Shown here one piece after another: positions 10,001 through 14,294 of a DNA stretch of 14,294 nucleotides (its first letter is position 1; each line of letters begins with the position of its first letter). Origin of the DNA: Auxenochlorella pyrenoidosa (lineage: Eukaryota; Chlorophyta; Trebouxiophyceae; Chlorellales; Chlorellaceae); contig KQ482011.1 of NCBI GenBank assembly GCA_001430745.1, positions 282,999 through 297,292 of the forward strand, in the 5' to 3' direction. The notes below the pieces were generated by a model. The model saw only the letters and a program-made list of their open reading frames with translations. It was not told the DNA's origin and searched no databases. The position numbers were made by a program, and so were the translations under genes.

Positions 10001-10036
10001 GCCCGGCAGGGCCGGCGAGCCCAGCACCGCCTGCAT
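4071..10036 (-). CDS. Chloroplast-targeted coiled-coil membrane protein with C-terminal rhodanese domain
   Basis: Fifteen exons keep phase throughout and give 848 residues: 10036-9842, 9669-9346, 9133-9020, 8830-8714, 8457-8344, 8105-7968, 7683-7585, 7440-7366, 7061-6915, 6664-5959, 5752-5646, 5328-5245, 5000-4884, 4624-4497, 4152-4071. Layout: Ser/Arg/Ala-rich transit-like N-terminus (1-45); hydrophobic GALLGAALAPLVAAGSAQA (54-72) with a possible A-x-A cleavage site; coiled-coil start with QLLQKQQQMEEM; one small-residue transmembrane helix (about 144-166); long Glu/Gln/Ala coiled coil (about 174-470); Gln-rich low-complexity linker (about 470-670, with seven consecutive Gln); rhodanese domain (about 690-835). 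The rhodanese cues are YTLLDVRPELELD, the active-site loop C-S-D-G-Q-A-Y-S with Cys795, LEDAGYTRLVGLRGG and the aromatic HAWFTVFD. A rhodanese with an intact Cys could transfer sulfur or act as a regulatory or docking module. TROL and CAS are known thylakoid rhodanese-like membrane proteins, but I know of none with this long coiled coil. The alternative is two genes split near 5750-5960. The continuous phase and the lack of a good ATG for a separate rhodanese gene argue for one. Confidence 0.75.
4424..4526 (-). repeat. Partial tandem duplication of exon 14 end plus 5' splice site
   Basis: Positions 4485-4526 cover the last codons of exon 14 of the coiled-coil/rhodanese gene, its donor and the first intron bases. 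A second copy at 4424-4465, offset by 61 bases inside the following intron, differs at about 6 of 42 positions. In the copy the donor reads GGGG|GTTGAG-like instead of GGGG|GTGAGC, so it is a weakened decoy 5' splice site. Confidence 0.8.
5379..5406. repeat. GAGC-type short tandem repeat
   Basis: An interrupted (GAGC)n/(GA)n tract lies in the intron (5645-5329) between exons 11 and 12 of the coiled-coil/rhodanese gene. On the sense strand it is a CT-rich pyrimidine tract about 50 bases upstream of the AAG acceptor at 5329. Confidence 0.8.
6110..6130 (-). repeat. Coding CAG trinucleotide run (Gln7)
   Basis: Seven CTG triplets on the plus strand read as CAG on the sense strand. They encode seven consecutive glutamines in the low-complexity linker of exon 10 of the coiled-coil/rhodanese gene. 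Shorter interrupted CAG clusters surround it (about 6175-6220 and 6380-6430). Such pure runs are prone to length variation. Confidence 0.9.
6690..6745. repeat. 15-16-base minisatellite in an intron
   Basis: Three full units based on GTTGACCATCACAGA start at 6690, 6705 and 6721, and a partial fourth starts at 6736. They lie in intron 9 (6914-6665) of the coiled-coil/rhodanese gene, close to the acceptor at 6665. The third unit carries two substitutions. Confidence 0.85.
8140..8187 (+). repeat. G/T-rich simple repeat with G-quadruplex motif
   Basis: The plus strand has GGGG-TGT-GGG-T-GGG-T-GGG at 8140-8157, which satisfies the usual four-G-tract quadruplex pattern. A GTGTGTGAGTGTG run and further G5 and G7 tracts follow to 8187. 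It lies in intron 5 (8343-8106) of the coiled-coil/rhodanese gene. The G-rich strand is the template strand, and the sense strand is a C/A-rich pyrimidine block just upstream of the acceptor at 8106. Confidence 0.8.
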
Positions 10037-10475
10037 CGTGGGCAGGTGGAGCTGCAAGCTCGGGTAAACAAGTTGCAAGGGGCCTGGGTGTCCGGGGCTT
10101 TGATGGCAGGGCACTTTCACTCGTTTGAATCTCGGCTCGGCGCAGCGCATGCGGCCCAGCGATGTAGTTTGAACTTGCGCGCTCGGTTGCTTTGCCTGTG
10201 CCATCTCACTGCAAAAGAGACACTTTAGAACTGTTTGCAGATAGGCAGATAGGCGCCTGGGCACTGGAGCGCAATGCCGTTGGTGCGACCATGACACCTG
10301 GTTCCCCCGCATGCTATGCTGGGATGGAGCAGCGGGTGAAACATTTGCATGTCAACTGGATGGTGTTCACACAAGAACAACAGCTCTTCGTATCAACGCC
10401 AGCATGCATAATGCAGAACAAGCCGACTTGGTGTGGTCAAAGCCAAGTGCAATGGGTCAAGCGCAAGCCCTAGGC
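10037..10475. other. 439-base intergenic region
   Basis: Lies between the stop of the membrane-protein gene (10476) and the start ATG of the coiled-coil/rhodanese gene (10036). It should contain the 3' UTR of the former and the promoter and 5' UTR of the latter. The part from about 10200 to 10450 is AT-richer. I see no TATA box, no minus-strand TGTAA signal and no convincing ORF. Confidence 0.5.
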
Positions 10476-11921
10476 TCATGCAGCGGCCATGATACCAAAC
10501 AGGGTGCAGCCCAGCCAGGCGAATGCGGCCAGGCACACCCAGATGTGCACGCTCAGCCCCGGGACCTCATCTGCGAGCAGCCAGCCCTCGCAGACCCTTG
10601 TCAGCGTGTCAGGGGCCGCAGGGGGGTTGGCAGGCCTGGGGGAAAGACCCTGGCTGCCTCTGCTGCTGCCACCTCTGCTGACGCTGCTGCGGCCGCTGGC
10701 ATGCACCCGTCGGCAGTGGTTCCTGAGCAGCAGGCTCGTGGGCAGCAGCCAGCCCAGCAGGCACGCTGCAAAGGCCATCGCTGCGGTGCAGTGCACGCGG
10801 GGCCCGCCGGGCGGGTAGCCTGGCGGCAGGATGCCCATGCACGGGGTGGACATGATTGAGTAGAGCAGGGCGATCCGGCGCTCCATCAGGCTGTTGGCCA
10901 GCAGCTGCAGTGGTTGGGGTTGCGGCGGAGCATTGGGGCGGATGTTGGCGGTACACCATGCGCACTGGTGCCGCCTCTGGTGGCGCACGTCAGGCAGGGC
11001 AAGGCATGTGCCTACGGGCTCCCGGGGATGGGCGTGGCCTGAGAGCCAGTGCGGCGCACATGCATGCCTTGCTCAAACAGGCACACAAGGCTCCAGACAC
11101 TTTTCTGGACCTGTGTGCAGATCTGACGCATGGAAACTGCTGAAGCAACCTGTGGCGCGCTGTGCTCACCGGCTGGGTGCAGGCGTATGGCAGCTGGGCC
11201 AGCACAAGCGCCAGGCAGGCGGTTTGCACCTGTTGGCAGTAGGAGCACGGGAGCGCGCGGCGGGGGGATGGGCTGCGTGCCAGGAGCTGCTGCCGGCAAA
11301 GCTCGCAGACTGGCGCAAGCATAAGCATGCAGGGCATCAGGGGCGCGTCGCCGTCAGAGCACCCACCAGGAGGTGGAGGGGCAGGTCCAGGGGGGCTCCC
11401 ATGCCCAGCAGGAGGAGGCGCATTGCCCGGCTGCCTGCAACAGGAGGGCAGCAGCTGCACTCACTCTTGAACCGTGCTGTGCCATTTGCAGCATTGCTTC
11501 CTTGGCTGAGCAGCCCAAACCAGCGAGCACTGCCGCATGCAGGGCACCCTGATGGAGGAGGCAATGCAGGGGCCAGCTGCCATTACTCGGTTGGTCCGCA
11601 CCAACGGCGCCTTCTGCTGCCCTCACCCAGAAAGAGGCGAAAGGCATCCACTGTCCAGTACCATGGCGAGAAGCGCAGCTGCGAGAGAGCCAGAAGCTGC
11701 TCCGGCAACAGGAGGAAAGCAGCCAAGCGATGGGCTGCGATGCACAAAGAGCGGCGGCGGCCGCCGCCGCTGGCCGCAGCTGGCAGCACCACGGTGGCAG
11801 CCAGGAACAGCAGCATGCGCAGGTTGGCCGCTGGGCTGCCGTTCGACGAGGACTCGGCCCAGGAAACGCACAATGTGGCAGCTACGGTGAAGGCAAAGGC
11901 GCTTTCGTTCGGCCACGGCAT
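10476..11921 (-). CDS. Multi-pass membrane protein of unknown function
   Basis: I do not recognise the family. Five exons fit in phase: 11921-11627, 11548-11465, 11434-11367, 11229-11170 and 10904-10476, giving 311 residues. All donors are GTG-type: GTGAGG at 11626, GTGAGT at 11464, GTGGGT at 11366 and GTGAGC at 11169. Acceptors end in CAG. Hydrophobic segments lie at about residues 7-21, 34-49, 64-80 (less hydrophobic), 141-165, 207-229 and 288-308, suggesting roughly five or six membrane passes. Conspicuous blocks are LSQLRFSPWYWTVDAFRLFL (79-98), MERRIALLYSIMSTPCMGIL (176-195) and a Cys at each of several helix ends. The loop between the last two helices is Ser/Arg/Pro-rich; I found no in-phase intron that would remove it. 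The ATG at 11921 is the first usable one, but an upstream non-coding exon or an earlier start is possible. The fourth exon could instead begin further upstream in the same frame (near 11284), adding a Cys/Arg-rich stretch. Confidence 0.65.
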
Positions 11922-12290
11922 CCTGCCCTGGTAAGGCAGCCCTTCCCAGCTTCAGGAACAGAACCAGTGGCCTGATCACTGGTCGAAGCTGGGAAGAGCC
12001 CAGTCCAATGCCGTTAACAGGACCATTTGCCAGCTGGCCAGCGTGGCCAGGTTGTGGCAGCACGTACTGCACTGAACTCCTCCTGCCCATGCCACACGAC
12101 CTCGCAGCACCCTCCTCTTTCAGGTGCAATCTCCGCTTGCCTTGCTCCTTTCCGTGCAACACTTGCAGCGTCATGCGTAGCTGCGGGCAGCGCATGGACA
12201 GCTGATGAATGCGCGCATGCCTCAGCTCGCTTCTCTCCAGCTGGCGCACCGCACGGCGCTCATGCCTGTGCCCCCTTGCTGCTGCCCCAG
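11922..12290. other. 369-base intergenic region upstream of the membrane-protein gene
   Basis: Holds the 3' flank of the 152-residue protein gene and the 5' flank of the membrane-protein gene. Its main feature is a nested inverted repeat at 11942-11996. The minus strand stays open in places (about 12249 down to 11940), but that reading has no recognisable domain and no clear splice path into the next gene. Confidence 0.5.
11942..11996. promoter_or_regulatory. Nested inverted repeat (potential hairpin) just upstream of a start codon
   Basis: CTTCCCAGCTTC (11942-11953) and GAAGCTGGGAAG (11985-11996) are perfect 12-base inverted arms. Inside them a second pair, ACCAGTG (11963-11969) and CACTGGT (11977-11983), is also perfect. 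The structure ends about 20 bases upstream of the predicted ATG at 11921 on the minus strand, so it could form in the 5' UTR or act as a palindromic protein-binding site. The role is inferred; the symmetry is seen directly. Confidence 0.6.
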
Positions 12291-13792
12291 TCAGGCGGGG
12301 CGCTTGGCGCCGGCTGCACCCCGTTCCTGCTCGATGCTGCGCTCGAGGGCGCCACGGGAGATGCGGTCTGGCCTGCCAGCCTGGCGCGCCCCCTGCAGCG
12401 GTGCCAGCTGGAGGCTGGGAGGAGCTTTAGCTGGGAGGGCTCAGCGCAGGTGCTGATGCGATCAGACCAGCTAGCCAGCCCAGCAAGCAGGGCGCATCAG
12501 GGGCCAAACCCGAAAGAGCCTCAGGCATGCAGGCAACGCGAGGGCCGCTCCATTAGCAGCTGCAGAGGCCTTCACTTTGCAAGCTCAAGACCAGCGGTAG
12601 TCCAACTGGAGCACAGCACTGCTGTCAGGGCTCCCGCACAGTGAGGAAACCAGGCCAGCCGGGCGGCACGTGCTGCCCCCCTCTCCTGCCGCGGCATCAG
12701 CGGCTCACCGGCTCCGCATAGGCGTCACGCCCAGCGGGGGTGGTGCCCTCTGCCAGCCAAAAGGCGGCGCCAGAGGTGGTGGCGGCCACATGTGGGTTGC
12801 TGGGGTCCTCTACCCCAACCTGCAGGGCAGAGGGAGGTATGATGCCCAGGATTGGAGGCTTCAGGATGCTGCCACCTCGGGGCTGCGCACAACGAGCCTG
12901 CAGCCTTCACACAGCACAGCTTCGGCGACACTCTGTGGCGGTGCCATGCGTGGTGGGGGAAAGCCTTGCTGTCCCGCGCAGTATCCCTTCGTCTCCCTGA
13001 TCGACCACTCCTGCTGCCCACACCCTCTTCCCTGTTTTGAATGAACAACCTGCAGGCTGCAGCCGCCAGCAGATGCTGCCCAAGCATATGCGGGGGTTGG
13101 CAGCCTACCTGTGCCCGGCAAACTCCCAACTCCCAGCCCTTTATCAAATCTCTTGCTGACAGCTGCTCCAGCAGGGGGGCTCAGGCCACCCTGCCGGCCA
13201 GCGGCAGTGCAAACTTGCGCCGCACTTGCACCCTGCACCTCAGTCCCCTGTGTCCCTCCTCCCCATGGCAAGCCTACCTTGCTGACCACACCATGGCCGG
13301 CTGCCACATCTCCTGGGCCGGTGGCCAGCCTGGCATATCCCTCCACCTCGACAGAGGGAGTGCCTGCAGGCGGGGGGGTAGGCAAGTGATTGCACTGTCA
13401 GGGAGGCCGGCAAGTGCAGCCGGTGGGTGGGCCACAAGAGGAAGCAACGTGCTGCGATGTGCCCGGGCACTGCGCGTCGTATCAGTGCCACATGCCAGCA
13501 TGGGCGCTGCCTGGATGGAAGGCTGACAGGGGACAGCAGGCAAGCATGCCACCTGGCAAAGGGCTGCGTGGCAGGCGCCGCCCTGCCGCCGCCCCTGCTG
13601 CTGTCCAAGGTTGGAAGCCGCGGGTGCCTCACCCCGCGGCGCCCCAGTGAGGCCAACTGTGGAGGCCTCTCCAGCAGGGGCCTCGCTGCCAAGGCTGGCA
13701 GAGGAGCGGACAGTGCGCCCGTCTGTAGTGTGCAGCACCTGGCCCGCAGGCTGAGCGTGCTGCCTCTGCTGCTGCTGGCCTTCACAGCTCAT
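12291..13792 (-). CDS. Small hydrophilic protein of unknown function (152 aa)
   Basis: I cannot assign a family. Four exons keep phase: 13792-13633, 13363-13278, 12819-12709 and 12392-12291, for 459 bases including the stop. Donors are GTGAGG (13632), GTAGGC (13277) and GTGAGC (12708); all acceptors are CAG. The start ATG at 13792 opens with MSCEGQQQQRQ. The N-terminal third is Ser/Ala/Gly/Gln-rich and probably disordered. The middle has VEVEGYARL, GDVAAGHGVVSK (residues 71-82) and AATTSGAAFWLAEGTTPAGR (95-114). The C-terminus is charged (RISRGALERSIEQERG) and ends in KRPA. There is no signal peptide or membrane segment. The Gly/Ala-rich middle weakly recalls LEA/seed-maturation-type proteins, but I would not name it. 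The third intron (12708-12393) and especially the second (12820-13277, 458 bases) could hide a missed exon. Confidence 0.55.
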
Positions 13793-14086
13793 GAGTGGAG
13801 GCAAGGGCGGCAACCAGAGATGAAAACAAGGATGGATGGGTAGCAGAATGCGGTGCTTGATGTAGCGCCCACGCTGCTGCATGGCCATTATGCACAACCT
13901 CCTTTCCTCCAGGCGTCTCCAGCAGCTGCAGCAAGGCAGGGCTTACACGCTCAACGGGCAGGCCAATGAAATGCAGGCACAGAGGGGCTAATTTACACGT
14001 GCAGCGCAGGGCAGAGCCTTCTGGCTTTCTGAGGGCGGCGTCCGCAACATGATGCCGGTGCGGGGCAACGCACACGGCGGCTCGGC
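13793..14086. other. Intergenic spacer: 3' flank of UFD1-like gene and 5' flank of the 152-residue gene
   Basis: About 294 bases with no convincing gene. An open minus-strand frame runs through it (14075-13782) but shows no domain or splice continuity and overlaps the probable 3' UTR of the upstream gene. Confidence 0.5.
13992..13996 (-). terminator. TGTAA poly(A)-type signal
   Basis: TGTAA on the minus strand lies 91 bases after the stop codon of the UFD1-like gene. TGTAA is the usual polyadenylation signal of chlorophyte nuclear genes. A second minus-strand TGTAA lies at 13947-13943, so the actual cleavage site could follow either one. Confidence 0.5.
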
Positions 14087-14294
14087 TCAGCCCTTGAGGC
14101 TGTAGCCCTTCCCAGAGAACGCCTTGAACTTGCTGCCCTCCTCCTCCTCCTCCTTTTTCTCCTCCTCCTTTTTGGGCGCTGGCGGCGGCCTGGGCGCGCC
14201 GCTGCCGGCCGCACTGCCACCCGCCTTCTCTGCCAGCTTGGCCTGCAGCCGGTTGCCGCCAAACACCTTGCCCGGCCGCTTGGGCGCCGACCCC
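14087..14294 (-). CDS. C-terminal exon of a UFD1-like p97/Cdc48 cofactor (5' end outside window)
   Basis: The final 68 codons plus stop (TGA at 14089-14087) of a gene that enters from the right edge. The visible part begins SAPKRPGKVFGGNRLQAKLAEK. It continues through a Gly/Ala/Pro-rich stretch and an acidic/basic KKEEEKKEEEEEG run, and ends SKFKAFSGKGYSLKG. The ending has the shape of an SHP box (F-x-G-x-G-x-x-L-x-G), the short motif by which UFD1, p47 and Derlins bind the N domain of p97/Cdc48. It most resembles the C-terminal tail of UFD1 proteins. UFD1 with NPL4 recruits ubiquitylated substrates to Cdc48 for ER-associated and chloroplast-associated degradation. The frame is certain; the family call rests only on the tail, and another SHP-box protein is possible. 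Confidence 0.55.
   Translation of the reverse strand, partial: GSAPKRPGKVFGGNRLQAKLAEKAGGSAAGSGAPRPPPAPKKEEEKKEEEEEGSKFKAFSGKGYSLKG

Noticed and set aside
10609..10800. Possible intron removing the Ser/Arg/Pro-rich loop of the membrane protein
   Set aside because: The candidate donor and acceptor pairs I tried shift the frame and hit a stop before the last hydrophobic helix, so the loop is kept as coding.
10894..11934. Long plus-strand open frame of 346 codons
   Set aside because: It is antisense to the five-exon membrane-protein gene, composed of Arg/Ala/Gly/Cys-rich random-looking sequence, and has no recognisable motif.
12010..12250. Extra upstream exons for the membrane-protein gene or extra downstream exons for the 152-residue gene
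   Set aside because: The open minus-strand frame is basic and featureless. A very short intron (about 54 bases) would be needed to connect it, while a natural stop at 12291 already ends the 152-residue protein.
13782..14075. 97-codon minus-strand frame between the UFD1-like exon and the next gene
   Set aside because: It lies in the probable 3' UTR and contains a TGTAA signal. There is no domain and no splice continuity.

Overview
The window looks like nuclear DNA of a GC-rich, intron-dense green alga, most likely a trebouxiophyte of the Chlorella/Micractinium/Auxenochlorella type. No coding region is a bacterial-style open frame. Instead there are short GC-rich exons separated by introns of about 120-460 bases with CAG acceptors. 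Most donors are GT, with a recurrent GC class (CAG|GCAAGC). Other hints are a TGTAA poly(A)-like signal, CTG/CAG and AC microsatellites, and chloroplast-style N-termini. The lineage is inferred from style, not from a database match.

All six genes I can build lie on the minus strand, so they read right to left. From the right edge: (1) the last exon of a gene whose C-terminus resembles UFD1, a p97/Cdc48 cofactor (14087 to beyond 14294); (2) a four-exon gene for a 152-residue hydrophilic protein I cannot assign (13792-12291); (3) a five-exon gene for a 311-residue multi-pass membrane protein of unknown function (11921-10476); (4) a fifteen-exon gene (10036-4071) for an 848-residue protein with a chloroplast-type N-terminus, one transmembrane helix, a long coiled coil, a Gln-rich linker and a C-terminal rhodanese domain; (5) a four-exon NAD(P)-binding Rossmann-fold protein of 248 residues, of the NmrA/flavin-reductase-like atypical SDR type (3230-1768); (6) the first three exons of a GT90/CAP10-type glycosyltransferase with a signal anchor (1493 to the left edge).

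The splice models were assembled by hand. Their main support is that codon phase is kept across every proposed junction in each gene. The proteins fall in unrelated pathways, and I see no operon or pathway logic. The order looks like ordinary eukaryotic gene order with intergenic spacers of about 270-840 bases.

The most interesting item is the coiled-coil/rhodanese gene. A short-ORF scan would break it into many pieces or call it two genes, but one continuous reading frame can be spliced through all fifteen exons. Smaller curiosities are a decayed duplicate of one of its 5' splice sites, a nested inverted repeat just upstream of the membrane-protein gene, several intronic minisatellites, and the GC donors.
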